Shown: piece by piece, positions 1-9,852 of the stretch
Position numbering within the stretch: the stretch's first letter is position 1
How the letters are laid out: each line of letters starts with the position of its first letter
The notes under the pieces: model-generated
Databases searched by the model: none
What the model was told of the DNA's origin: nothing
Seen by the model: the letters and a program-made list of their open reading frames with translations, nothing else
Origin: Mytilinidion resinicola
Taxonomy: Eukaryota; Ascomycota; Dothideomycetes; Mytilinidiales; Mytilinidiaceae
Assembly: GCF_010093595.1 (NCBI RefSeq)
Contig: NW_022985437.1
Coordinates: 2,757,809 to 2,821,808 of the forward strand
Reading direction: 5' to 3'
Length of the DNA: 64,000 nt
Position numbers and translations under genes: made by a program

Positions 1-417
1 GCCATGTACAACACAAGCAATTACATCATGCCAATTTGTATAGCCTTACGTACGAGCTTATATACAAGCTCACGTACGAGCTCATGTATAGCCTCACGTA
101 CGAGCTCACGTACGAGCTCACGTACGGCCTCATGTATAGCATCACGTACAGCCTTGTGTATAGCATTACGTACGGCCTCACGTACGAGCTCACGTACGGC
201 CTCGTGTATAGCATCACGTATGGCCTCACATACGAGCTCACGTACGGCCTCGTGCATAGCATCACGTACGGCCTCGCGTATAGCATCACGTGTAGAGAGA
301 CGTAAGGGTGAATGCCCGGAGGAAGCTCCGGGCTCTCCGAGCCAATCAGAAGGTGGTGAAGCGCCAAGAGGGGGGGGTGTACATGGAGTGAAAAGGGGGT
401 GTACGTCTAGGAATTAG
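1..417. repeat. Truncated inverted copy of MULE terminal repeat with tandem array
   Basis: This is an inverted, diverged copy of the stretch at about 490-780. Positions 36-300 are a tandem array of about 12- and 24-bp units built from GTAC, GAGCTC and CACGTA blocks. Positions 300-375 mirror the unique sequence at 505-575, including the shared segments near the GCGCCAAGAG motif. It therefore looks like one end of a second element lying head to head with the element to its right. The long open frames across the array exist because the period is a multiple of three; no protein is supported. The left edge is cut by the window. Confidence 0.75.
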
Positions 418-564
418 GGGGTGTACGATTAGTAGTCCCCCTAAGTAAAGGGGAGGGATAAACGCACAGCCCCTAATCACTCCACGCACACCCCCCCTCT
501 CTTGGCGCTTCACCACCTTCTAATTGGCTCGGAGCAGCGCGGAGCTTCCTCCGGGCATTCACCT

Positions 565-780
565 TTACATCTCTCTGCACGTGATGCTATACGCGAGGCC
601 GTACGTGATGCTATACACGAGACCGTACGTGATGCTATACACGAGGCCGTACGTGAGCTCGTACGTGAGGCTATACGTGAGCTTGTACGTGAGCTTGTAC
701 GTAAGCTTGTATGTAAGCTTGTACGTGAGCTCGTGCGTAAGCTTGTATGTGAGCTCGTACGTAAGGCTATACAAATGGGC
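565..780. repeat. Tandem array inside the left MULE arm
   Basis: About 216 bp of imperfect 12-bp and 24-bp units alternating GTACGTGAGCTC-like and GTGATGCTATAC-like sequence. It is the inverted counterpart of the array at 36-300. Each unit is itself near-palindromic (ACGT, GAGCTC, AAGCTT), so the two arrays together could form large hairpins. Confidence 0.8.
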
Positions 781-994
781 GAGCCTAATCGTAGCCCCCC
801 TTTTCACTCGTCGTAGCCCCCCTTTTCTCTCCGTGTAGCCCCCCCAAATTAGGTCTAGCTCCGGCCCGTATAAATATTGTTCCACTAATCAAACTCACTC
901 GCTTGCCTCTAGCTTGCCTCGCACGCCAAGATCACCAAATATATACATCACCAGTGAACACACAACATTCTCTCCAACATCCCACCTCAACACC

Positions 995-1153
995 ATGCCA
1001 CTCCGGGCACCCCCTTGGGCCCGCTACGAGTCCGTAGAGGCTGGTATAGCATCTATCCAGGCCTATGCAAAGGCGCAGGGCTATGCCTTGCGAAAATGTG
1101 GTAATAAGTATGACAAACGTACTCCACCACAAGTGCGCAAAGTTTTTGTGTAA
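995..1153 (+). pseudogene. FAR1-like DNA-binding remnant of a MULE transposase
   Basis: A 52-residue frame begins at an ATG in a good context (CACCATGCC) and ends at TAA. The pattern YESVEAGIASIQAYAKAQGY followed by a basic segment with K and R resembles the start of the FAR1/WRKY-GCM1-like DNA-binding domain at the N-terminus of Mutator-like transposases. In that family the next motif is a Cys-Asp pair; here CD appears immediately after the stop, in frame, followed by a further stop. This suggests a truncated transposase exon. Its place between the inverted arms supports the assignment. The family call rests on pattern recognition only. Confidence 0.45.
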
Positions 1154-1612
1154 TGCGACTGCAATTGGACGGAGGCCATCTAGGCGCTTTCCGCTTCTAG
1201 ACTAGCTAGAGTAGATAGAGTGAATAGACTCCTGCTGGCCTAGATAATGCATCCTTTCCAATTTGTGTATACATACTCTCCATTTTACGCAGCCTATATA
1301 GAGGCAAGCGAGTGAGTTTGATTAGTGGAACAATATTTATACGGGCCGGAGCTAGACCTAATTTGGGGGGGCTACACGGAGAGAAAAGGGGGGCTACGAT
1401 TAGGCTCGCCCATACAAATCGGTATAATGCGATTGCTTGTGTTGTACATGGCCGCATTTGGAGAGAGCATTCGGAATTAGTGAGCGAGTTAAGCGAGCGA
1501 ATCGGAGGCTATGGAGTAGTCCTCTAAGCCAATTAGAAGGCGGTGAAGCAACAGGGTGTGCGTGGAGTGATTAGGGGGTGTGCGTTTATCCCTCCCCTTA
1601 ATTTTTACTTGC

Positions 1613-2935
1613 CCGATTAATTGATTGAATAGACGGTAGCCCTGGAGGTGCCGTGTGCCTGCCGTAGCCCTTGCCGTTATTCCCTAGCAGCCCTAAAAGA
1701 TAGCAGGCGTCCCCGTCTGGTGCCTATTGAAACAAAGTTAAGAAGGGGGAGTAGGTGCTGTGCAGGCTGTGCAGGGCGTAGATGCGTGTAGCAGCTGCAC
1801 ACGTTATACATAATAAAGTAGTGTAGGAAGTGTGCATATAGAAGTCAATTATACCGTGCGGGCTGCTAGGGATGCTAAGAGGGCTAGCTTAGAAAGGCGA
1901 ATAGGCTGGGTTCGTAGGTGTCGTTTCGTAGAGAGTCGACAACATCCGGCTGTTTAAGGAATGTTAAGAAGGGACAAGGTGTCTAACGCCGTGTCGATAG
2001 AGAGAGCAGGGAGGGTGTGTTAGGAGAGGGCCGCCTGCAGTGCCGCGGTAAAATGAAGCCTTCGTAGAAAGTGTTAACTAAGTACAGTGCTGCGCTTAAA
2101 TACAGACATAAGTCGGAAGAGTGAGTGGTGATTGATCTGTAAATGAATCTCCGGGTGCTTAAGAAACCTGCTTAGCTACTGATTATCATGGAACAAGGAG
2201 CTACATACGGTATACGTGATGTATTGGAGAATAATGATAATGGAGAAAAAAGAGAGATCTAAAGGAAGGTGGGTCTATATACAAGAGGTGCTGTGCGCCT
2301 GCCGTAGCCCTCACCGCTACTCCCTTACACATATGTGGCTAAGGTCTATAGCTAAAGGCCGGAAGGGGCTGAGTGCCAGAAAATTAGTCTGTATACAGGT
2401 ACACATCACTGCCTATGATGGCCTAGCGAGTTTGCCATGTTTCAAGATTTCTATCTAGGTTTGCGTTCGGAAGTTTAGAAGTCAGGCGGAGGACCATGGG
2501 CAGTGAATGGTGTATGAGTGTAGAAAGAGCAAACGAGAGATAGAGGGAAACGAAGAGATGTTGTGTGATTGTAGAATTTCATTCAATAGAAACTTATTCG
2601 GAGAAGCTATTCGATTTTAGTTCTGTCTGTAAGAGATCGGTGACACTTTGCAATCACGAGGTCAAGGAGCTCTAACGATGTCTCAGTAAGAAGATTCCAA
2701 TTCAAAGGCCATAATATATTCCGCATAGCGCATTCAAATTCTTGAATAACGGAAGATGCCACACCGAAACGTCATTCCCAAAACACCAGTCTATGACTCA
2801 ATCGCTCAGTTTGCAGCCCTCAGAGGTGGCCCGCCAAGCTTACGCAATGTTCAAAATGATGAACATCTGTCTCAACTACACTGAAGCCTCCCATACAGTG
2901 TCAACTGTGTGTACACAGACCTACGCCTTTGCAGT
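1613..2935. other. Intergenic repeat-rich stretch without a gene
   Basis: No convincing gene. It holds a short copy (about 1645-1690) of a dispersed repeat whose better copies are at 2194-2330 and 53008-53145. The core shared by all three is a GTGCGCCTGCCGTAGC-like block followed by a CCCTA-rich tail. The rest is A/T-leaning sequence with many stops in all frames. Confidence 0.6.
2194..2330 (+). repeat. Dispersed repeat, copy A
   Basis: Collinear with 53008-53145 over about 137 bp, including a GTACGTGATGTATTGG-like start, the TATATACAAGAGGTGCTG block and the GCGCCTGCCGTAGC block. Relative to the distant copy, most differences are purine transitions with A here where the other has G. It may be the edge of an old transposon; no terminal repeats or coding content were recognised. 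Confidence 0.7.
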
Positions 2936-3730
2936 TCAGATCCACTCTATGCCCCCGATATGGAAGGGAATCATAGCCTCCGAGTTCCTCTTTTCAAATG
3001 TCGCCTTGTGCTCCTTTGGAAGTATGCCTGTGAACTCAATTCTCGGTTGCACGCCATTACCTTTCCGGTCCTCCATCTGCACGAACGGAGTCCCAGCGTC
3101 TCCTTTGAACGCAGAACTGTAGTCCTCCGCGAGCTCCCTTAAAACGCACCAAGCCCCGGTCTGCATACTGTCCCATTTCCGGCTTGACCACCCCTTCACA
3201 GCATCCCTGTCGGCCTTAGGTAACGTAAGATTAGATTTGACGATTCTAGTAACCTCTGGATTTAGAGTAGGCCTCAAAACGTAACGGTTAAGATCCCATT
3301 CTCTGACGACGCACAAGTAAAGTGACTGCATCACCTGGTCCTTCGAAAGCCAATCGGGTAAGTCGGCTAGGACCTGCTTTATGGCGGTTGGATGGAAAAT
3401 GATCAGTCCAGCCTCTTCGAAACCACTCCATTGCTTTCCGTTATTCGCTTTGGCGGTTTTCTGCTTCAGTTGTGCGATGACAGACGGGAGTTGGGGGAGC
3501 TCTTTCGGATATGTGACGAGAAGCGTGGCATATTGAGGAGGGCTCCAGAGGTTTTGGATCGTGTCAACGTCCTCTTTGAGTAGCTTGCATACGGATTGCA
3601 ATTGCCACGGCATGTTGAAGATCTCGCCGTCTTTGTTGGTTCGGATTTCGTTGGTGAATAGATTTTGTAAGATCTGCTGACGAATCTCGGCTGGCGCGGC
3701 CATGAGGCGAGATTCTGGAGTGGTGGCCAT
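2936..3730 (-). CDS. F-box-like hypothetical protein, tandem paralogue 1
   Basis: A single-exon frame of 264 residues starting at an ATG at 3730. Residues 10-60 carry a helical APAEIRQQILQNLF segment, then a WQLQSVCKLLKED helix, resembling the two-helix start of F-box or related fungal 'AEIR' proteins. Residues 70-130 hold a conserved LPQLPSVI..L..K and IFHPTAI pattern shared with the next two genes. The C-terminus has an IxFTG-x-LP motif also found in the neighbours. No catalytic residues were recognised. It heads a tandem cluster of three minus-strand paralogues, so it probably arose by local duplication. Function unknown; an adaptor role in ubiquitin ligation would be inference from the F-box-like start. 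Confidence 0.7.
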   Translation of the reverse strand: MATTPESRLMAAPAEIRQQILQNLFTNEIRTNKDGEIFNMPWQLQSVCKLLKEDVDTIQNLWSPPQYATLLVTYPKELPQLPSVIAQLKQKTAKANNGKQWSGFEEAGLIIFHPTAIKQVLADLPDWLSKDQVMQSLYLCVVREWDLNRYVLRPTLNPEVTRIVKSNLTLPKADRDAVKGWSSRKWDSMQTGAWCVLRELAEDYSSAFKGDAGTPFVQMEDRKGNGVQPRIEFTGILPKEHKATFEKRNSEAMIPFHIGGIEWI

Positions 3731-4862
3731 GCTGGGCGTTGCTGGCTCTGGTGGTGGTGATGGTGATAAGAGGTGGCGTGGAGTGTGGCGGTTAGGTGCT
3801 AGGAAGAGTTGATGTTCTAAGCCTGCAGGAATGTGTTTAAGTAGGCGTGCCTGACAGACAGCAATTCACCAAGCAGGGCGGTGAACCCGCGTGACTGCGA
3901 CTGAGGTGGCTTAGTAGTTTTAATGGTTAGTCAAATTGCTGATCTTAGATTGTATTCGGATTCGTAATAGTGAGTTCGAGTACCTTAAGTAGTGGTGAAG
4001 AGGTGTACGTAAGTCTATGAGGTATTAGAGAAAGTAGGAAGGTGATGTCATGCGCTCATAGTAACTCACCTCCATTGGAGGCGCCGAAGGCGCTGGTCGG
4101 TATTGTTTTTTACCCGTGAGAGCTCGCTGACGCTCGTAGTAATTTCATGCTGTTAGAGGGTCAGTAAACTGAAGGCGTGGGCGCCAGAACACGGCATGCA
4201 CCTCGCTATCACTGTCTAGGGCGGTCTATCAATTTGAACTATTGTTCGAAATCATACACATGGATCTCACCCAAATTTCCGAAAATACGGGGAGACACCA
4301 CAAGTAGCGGTGAGAACGTGTACACATGTCGACGAATATGAACTACCGGAGAGAAATAAGAGATTTCCGCAAATCTCGACTGCTCGTAGAAAATAACGAA
4401 TCAAAACCCCTTCCGAGGTGCTACTCGATTTTAACCCTGCCGGTAGGTGCTCGCCACTGCTATTTCCAATACTGGCAGGTGTTAGGCAAACCTAGATGAT
4501 GATCATCACAAGATGGGCAGTGCTAATAGATTCTTGGGAGATCCAATTCGAAGGTTTTATGAGTTCTAAGTAAGAAAGAAAGATCACTAAAGAAAAAAAC
4601 TACATTCCAAAAAACTACATTCCAAAAAACCTGCGGTGCTTCCCCGTGGGATTTCAAGTCTAGCCGCGATTTTCAGCTTTAGGTAGTACAAATTAGACTG
4701 CCTCTTGGCTAACCGGCTACATACTGGCTGGACCGCTCCTCGCGGCGGTGTCGAGTGAGTAGGATTGGAGATAAGCAATGAAATATCCATGTGCCTAGAC
4801 TTATAGCCTAGTACTGTAGCATTGCGAACGAGAGCCAGAAGCTCGCGAACCTATTAACCGCC
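3731..4862. other. Intergenic region with an old repeat at its right end
   Basis: No gene seen. The part at about 4625-4850 is a diverged copy of a sequence at about 16705-16900. The shared blocks are an ACAAATTAGACTGC-like run and a TGTGCC(T/C)AGACTT run followed by CCTAGTA; the copy here has about 90 extra bases between them. Both are on the plus strand. The remainder is unremarkable. Confidence 0.6.
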
Positions 4863-5789
4863 CTAAGCGTCATCATGCTCCGTGAAAGTGACGCCAGAGA
4901 GATCCAGTTCGATCTCGTGTTCGTCTAGATCCGGCAGCACTGCCCTGTACTTAATTGGCAGGGATCCCGTGATTTCGGCTCGAGGGTCTGATAACTCTCC
5001 TTTCTCTGCTTTGAGAGCGTAGTAAGGCTTGTATAACAATCCCTTCTTCTCTTTGACGAAAGGGAAAAGCGAAGCATCGAACTTCAACCAATGCGCATCA
5101 TAGAGGAACCCGTAGTCCTGGTCAATTCCCGCAACGAAATCTGTCAGGTAGTCAAGCTCCCATGACCACCATATCCAAGCCTCCGGGAGAGTATTGGGAG
5201 CGAAGGCAACGGCGCTAGGAAGCGTCACCTCAAGCCTCACGAGCGCTCCGGGTGGAGCAATCGCTGGATCGAATGCGGTATAGAGATAATACAAGTCTTC
5301 TTGCCACGCTTTTACGGTGTTGTATACCTCGGCAACTAGCTGTCGAGTAGATCCAGTCGGTCTCGCAGAATCCGAATAGCGGATTCCTCCCGTACGGCTG
5401 AGAAATCTGAAGAATTGGGCTGCATCCTTTGATGCTTCCTGTAGTGCCTTGGGGTGAAAGAGCGCAAGCTCTACCTCCTTAAACCCCTCCCAAGTCTTGT
5501 TCAGCCTCGTAGCCTTGTCCATCACCTTTGTTGTCACGGCGGGGAGTTGTCGTAGCTCGTTGGGAGAGGTCAGGCGCAGTATGACATCCGTTGGGGGGAA
5601 ATGAAGGTCTTGTAAAACCTCCATATCCTGTTTGAGCAACCTACACACAGCTTCCAGTTGCCACGGTGAACTCTTAAGTTCGCCATTCTTGATACTGAAC
5701 TCTGGCTCGAACAGGCTGGACAGTATCTGCTGGCGAATTTCGGCCGGCGCGGTTGTAAGGGAGGGCTGGGTGGCCTCTGGGTGCGACAT
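4863..5789 (-). CDS. F-box-like hypothetical protein, tandem paralogue 2
   Basis: An uninterrupted frame of 308 residues from an ATG at 5789. It shares the family layout: APAEIRQQILSSLF at about residues 14-27, WQLEAVCRLLKQDMEVL at about 42-58, LRQLPAV plus an LFHPKAL segment in the middle, and an EITGSLP motif near the C-terminus. Paralogue 1 is shorter mainly in the central part. No signal peptide, membrane segment or enzyme motif is seen. It sits between the intact paralogue 1 and the frameshifted paralogue 3, all on the minus strand with 0.3-1.1 kb spacers. The coding frame is clear; the function is not known. Confidence 0.7.
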   Translation of the reverse strand: MSHPEATQPSLTTAPAEIRQQILSSLFEPEFSIKNGELKSSPWQLEAVCRLLKQDMEVLQDLHFPPTDVILRLTSPNELRQLPAVTTKVMDKATRLNKTWEGFKEVELALFHPKALQEASKDAAQFFRFLSRTGGIRYSDSARPTGSTRQLVAEVYNTVKAWQEDLYYLYTAFDPAIAPPGALVRLEVTLPSAVAFAPNTLPEAWIWWSWELDYLTDFVAGIDQDYGFLYDAHWLKFDASLFPFVKEKKGLLYKPYYALKAEKGELSDPRAEITGSLPIKYRAVLPDLDEHEIELDLSGVTFTEHDDA

Positions 5790-6121
5790 TGTGGCTCCTC
5801 TTTAGTACCTTGATTTGATCTAGTAATAGGGACTTGTTGGCTGAACCTAGATTTAGTGGTGGCTTGTGGGATGTATGACGCAGATAAGGTGGATAATATC
5901 CCAGGAATAAAGATCGTAGTGGAGGCTAAATACCACGCTCGTCCGCTAAACGGCACCAGATTCACTACCGATCCAGCCAGTGAATCCAGCGGGCCGCACT
6001 CGACGTGTGACTGTGTAGTGTTTGCCAAAGACATAAAACGTGTAGTTAATAGGTGAATGTACGATATCAGATCTTAGTGGGTTTAAGCAGAGCGAATACA
6101 ATTCGGGATAATAGGAATTGT

Positions 6122-7176
6122 TCAACGGTGTTTCCTATTAGATTTTGGTAGACTAAGAGAACGCGAAGCTCGTACTCTTGGTCTCCAAAGCGTTATTGCG
6201 TTGAGAGATCTGAGGCCCGAGACATATTGCGCAATCCAACTTATTACTCGAAAACTCCGTCCTTCTTCAAGTTTCTTCGGGAAAGAGCAGACGGTGACCA
6301 CCGACCTAGTTTGGGCTCTCGGCCAAGTCCTGTCCTGTTCCTTGACCGCGCCGAGAGGAAAAGCTGTAACATCGTAACCCAATCTACCGTTCTTGACAAG
6401 TCGAGGAACATGGTGGTGGACCGTGGCAACTGCCTGTTGAACACAGCCGATCGCGTACAGACACCACCGACACCGATCACCTTTTCCATCGTGGAAACCG
6501 GTGGCCGGATTGAGACGTGCAATGTCGATCTTGACGAGTGAAGTACCATCCAGGTTCAAGGCCAGATAGAGAAAGGCCAATGGATACTGCCATGCTTCTC
6601 CCGTATAGAAGAGTTCGTCGATTTGTTGTTTCTTGGTCCTGAATGACTGTGTCCTCGTTCGTTCTTGGATGGAATATAACAACCTGGCCCATAGCTTGCA
6701 GCGGCTTGTTGTGCGTTCCAAGAAGGTGTTTGGGTGATTTCGATATTTTGGATTCTTCCTGCCTTCCTCGAGCGCAAGGGGGTGGAAAATATCCATTTCT
6801 ACTTCATTGAAGTACCCCCACTCTTGATTCCTCCGAGCCAGTTTATCTCTCAGCCGGACGATGGCAGCAGGGACTTGTCTCATCTCAGCAGGTGAACTCA
6901 GACGAAAGACTGTATCTTCGGAGGCACCCAGAGCCTTTCAAGCACCTCTATGTCTTCCTTGAGTAGCCGGCAAATATCTTCCAGTTCCGGTGGCACCCAG
7001 CTGATATCGCCTTTGTGGTCAATTCTGGCAATGTTGAAGAGATTTAAGAGAATTTTTTGGCGAATTTCGGTAGGTGCGGCAAGGAGGGAGGGCTTAGTGG
7101 GCTTAGAGCGGAACCTAATGGAGTGTGAGTCGTTCGTAGGGCGGTCCACAAGGGTCGTGAAGTCGGAGCCGGACAT
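6122..7176 (-). pseudogene. F-box-like paralogue 3, frameshifted
   Basis: The N-terminal frame begins at an ATG at 7176 (context CCACCATGT) and carries APTEIRQKILLNLF and a CRLLKEDIEVL segment, then ends at about 6898. The homologous continuation (TVFRLSSPAEMRQVP, then the IFHPLAL segment) lies in another frame from about 6917 to 6122. One base is missing near 6917-6920 compared with paralogue 2; restoring it would join both halves without other change. The C-terminal part after the FPKKL motif is diverged and extended. The lesion is either a real disabling mutation or a single-base assembly error; the rest of the frame is otherwise open, so the loss would be recent. Confidence 0.65.
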
Positions 7177-7943
7177 GGTGGAGTGCGTATTATCCACAGT
7201 GTAGCTTGAACCGGAGCGTGCAAGCTCTTGAAGCTCAGGTTTGTTATAAAGTATGGTGGGAGTGCTGTTGGATAGGTGCGGACAGTACGAAGCCGTGGAA
7301 ATGAATTGGTGCCTTTAAGGGAGCCGCTCCCCTGGCATATTAAGGTCTTGTTGTGAAGATTTAAAAAATTGATGGCGAGGTTAGGGGACTAAAGGCCAAA
7401 AGATCGGCATGATGATGACACTATGGCATCCTTACGCACCTGTCTATCCGAGGTTGAATACCGCAAGGCTTGGGCGGGCGTAATTAGCAATGAGACGATA
7501 TACCTATATGCCATGTGGCTGGAAATTAAGGTGGGGTTTAGATAATGTGGCGCCGGGGCGGTGCATCGAAGCCCTACCTACCTAGCTAGGTCTTTGATTC
7601 TCGACCACAAGGGAAAATACATATAGGGATATTTTGACGAAGGATGCCTGAAACATGCCAGCCTCACATATGCGTGATGCATCTCCGAGCCTGTCCTTCA
7701 CTCACGGGCCACAGCCTTGTCCGGTGAAAGGACAGAGCAGCAAAAAGCAACAATTCGTAGCTCCGAGGCATCCAATCAGTGACCTGCGGAAAATCATCTC
7801 ACATCATGCCTGAGGACGCACAGAATACCCACACCAATCGAAGTTCTTTGTGCAATGTTCGCATGCAAGGCTGAGACACGGCCCTCCCTGTTTTTCCTTT
7901 CTCTCTTTCCTTGCTCCTCTCGCATCAATCTCAATCCATTAGA
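7177..7943. other. Intergenic region
   Basis: About 0.77 kb separating the divergent AEIR-family cluster and the HET pseudogene. I see no coding frame, repeat or regulatory site that I can support. Confidence 0.5.
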
Positions 7944-8566
7944 ATGGCATTTTCCATCACGGCAGCAGATACTGGAAAGGCATCCTTTCCATACAATGTC
8001 TTGTCCATTCCCCAAGGCTCGAAATTGATCAGGCTTCTCAACGTTCATGCGCCAATAGACTTCTAGGATAAGGGGCCCATTCGAGGCAATTTGGTTTTGG
8101 CAGACCTGGAGCAGCAACCGACATTTTCTGCGTTGTCATACGTCTGGGGCACAACGGCGGACGAGCCATACACCATCATCTGCGACGATATCGTCCTCCC
8201 AATTACCAAAAATTGCCACTCACCTCTAGTCCATCTAAGACGGAAAGCTGGTGCAATCACTATCTGGATCGACGCGATTTGCATCAATCAAAGGACGACA
8301 GGGAGAAAGAACAGCAGGTACCGCTCATGGGGGATATCTATTCTGGTGCCCACGAGGTCTATGTTGGCTTGGAGAAGGAGACGCGTCTACAGATAGAACG
8401 ATGGATTATCTATCCACCGCTGGATATGTAGAGTACTTCTTAGCGTATGAGGGGGTAAACGTGGTGAGAAGGCTTTGGCTATGGGCTGCCATTTGTTGTT
8501 TGCTTACAGCGCATTGGAGTCCTTGGAGGCATCCTCGTTCTTTTCGTAGATCAAGTAAGCTCACTA

Positions 8567-8814
8567 ACTCAGGTTGCAGCACTACAACCTAGGATCAACA
8601 ACTCATATGCTAGAAAGCTACTCCGAACATCAGCTGTAGAGAACACAGCTGAGATCTCAGCTGTGGAGAGCCCAGCTGAAAACTCAGCTGTGCAGTGTTC
8701 AGCTGAACTTACTAGCGCGCCACCCAGGGGGTGGCCCCCCTTCCTTCCCCTAGTATATATACAACTAGCTAGACGTCTATAGAAATCAGAGTTCACATCA
8801 ATTTCAACCTGAGT
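8567..8814 (+). mobile_element. Small 10-bp-TIR element, copy 1 (248 bp)
   Basis: Ends are ACTCAGGTTG and CAACCTGAGT, perfect inverted repeats. Immediately outside is CACTA on both sides (8562-8566 and 8815-8819), a 5-bp target-site duplication. Internal blocks AACCTAGGATCAACAACTCAT and GAGTTCACATCAATTT are shared with copy 2. No coding capacity. The 5-bp duplication also fits solo LTRs, but LTRs normally end TG...CA. The central part is a 27-bp tandem repeat absent from the other copies. Confidence 0.8.
8631..8706 (+). repeat. Three 27-bp units, each with two CAGCTG palindromes
   Basis: Units start at 8631, 8658 and 8685. Each has CAGCTGT, eight variable bases, CAGCTGA and five variable bases; the third is cut short. 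Six CAGCTG (E-box-like) palindromes thus fall within 76 bp. Confidence 0.85.
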
Positions 8815-9568
8815 CACTAGGTACTCAAAGTTTCCTTTTGGCGATGATGGCTAATAGCTCTGGACACAAAGCCCGTCACAGGTCCCCGAAAGCTCCACTC
8901 CTGGCGCGGCTGGCGCGCAACGCGCGATTCCTAGGCTTTTCCAGGGTAAAATACGTCGCATGGGAAAATTTGGTGCAACTGTTGGACACACATTGGACCA
9001 AGAGAATTTGGACATACCAAGAAATCTTTCTTGCCTCTAATCCCATCCTGGTATGTGGTGACGCTCAACTGGCGTGGTCTCCCTTTGCGTTCAGCATACT
9101 TTTCCTTCATTCCATCCAGCCTGCTGTGACTAGGAAAGATCCGGCCCTAGAGACAAACCCGGCGGTGCAGAATTGGCAGAACACTGTTCTAAGTCGAGAC
9201 ACCTTCCACCTACACACACCAGATCTCACTAGCCCAGCTACTCGGTCGCCGGACTTGAGCACATTGCTAAAATACCGGAATTTCGTTCACAAATAAAGCG
9301 CCGAGTCAAGCTTGTACAAATATCGGCCATTTTACTATTTACTGTTGCCTTTTCTTGTTTAACCTTGTCCCCGGTATCCCTCGGAATAGATCCTAGATTG
9401 GCAAGTCCAATATGGTTGTCTTTGAGCGGTTTCGTCTGCTTGTTCCTTTCTTTGAATATATACTAAACTTCAACACCCCATTTGTTCATTTCAGGACATA
9501 TCGAACACTTCCCATATGGCGATACATGGTTACCGGCGACCTGAGGCAAGTACTCTGCACTCGACAAG

Positions 9569-9852
9569 ACTCAGGTTGAAAATTGATGTGAACTCTGTCT
9601 TATTTCGGGGGCCCGAAGGCCAAACTATATACTACGTAGGAAGTGACTGTATGCATAGGCAGAAGCACTAATTGGAGGCAGCAGTAGGCAGCATTAGGCA
9701 GGGTAGGCCACCGTACCCCAACCCCTCTCTGTAGAAGTTGTAACTGGCTAGGCATGTAGGCAGCTACTATGCCAGCAACTCCAAGTCTGTACGTAGGTGA
9801 CCGTGAACCGTATGAGTTGTTGATCCTAGGTTGTAGCTGTTACAACCCGAGT
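9569..9852 (-). mobile_element. Small 10-bp-TIR element, copy 2 (284 bp, inverted)
   Basis: Ends ACTCAGGTTG and CAACCCGAGT, with one mismatch. Both flanks are ACAAG (9564-9568 and 9853-9857), a 5-bp target duplication. It lies in the opposite orientation to copy 1. Its middle (the stretch with TACAACTTCTACAGAGAGG on the complement) matches copy 3 at 52.2 kb closely. Removing the element and one ACAAG joins the HET frame exactly. Confidence 0.85.

Larger units (their letters stand above)
441..1612. mobile_element. Non-autonomous Mutator-like (MULE) element with long inverted arms
   Basis: The arms are inverted copies of each other. The outer segment at 441-530 mirrors 1525-1610, sharing the GGGATAAACGCACA block. 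The inner segment at about 770-915 mirrors about 1300-1420, nearly perfectly across the CGGGCCGGAGCTAGACC-like region. Only the left arm carries the tandem array (565-780). Between the arms is a short frame resembling the N-terminal FAR1-type DNA-binding region of fungal MULE transposases. No catalytic domain remains, so the element would depend on a transposase elsewhere. I could not find a convincing 8-11 bp target duplication, so the outer edges are approximate. Confidence 0.6.

Noticed and set aside
1..780. Array of repeats considered as a CRISPR-like locus
   Set aside because: Units are contiguous with no unique spacers, and the host is a fungus.
4..885. Long overlapping frames on both strands in the tandem arrays (e.g. 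4-417, 565-885)
   Set aside because: They exist because the repeat period is a multiple of three; the translations are simple repeats without domain character.
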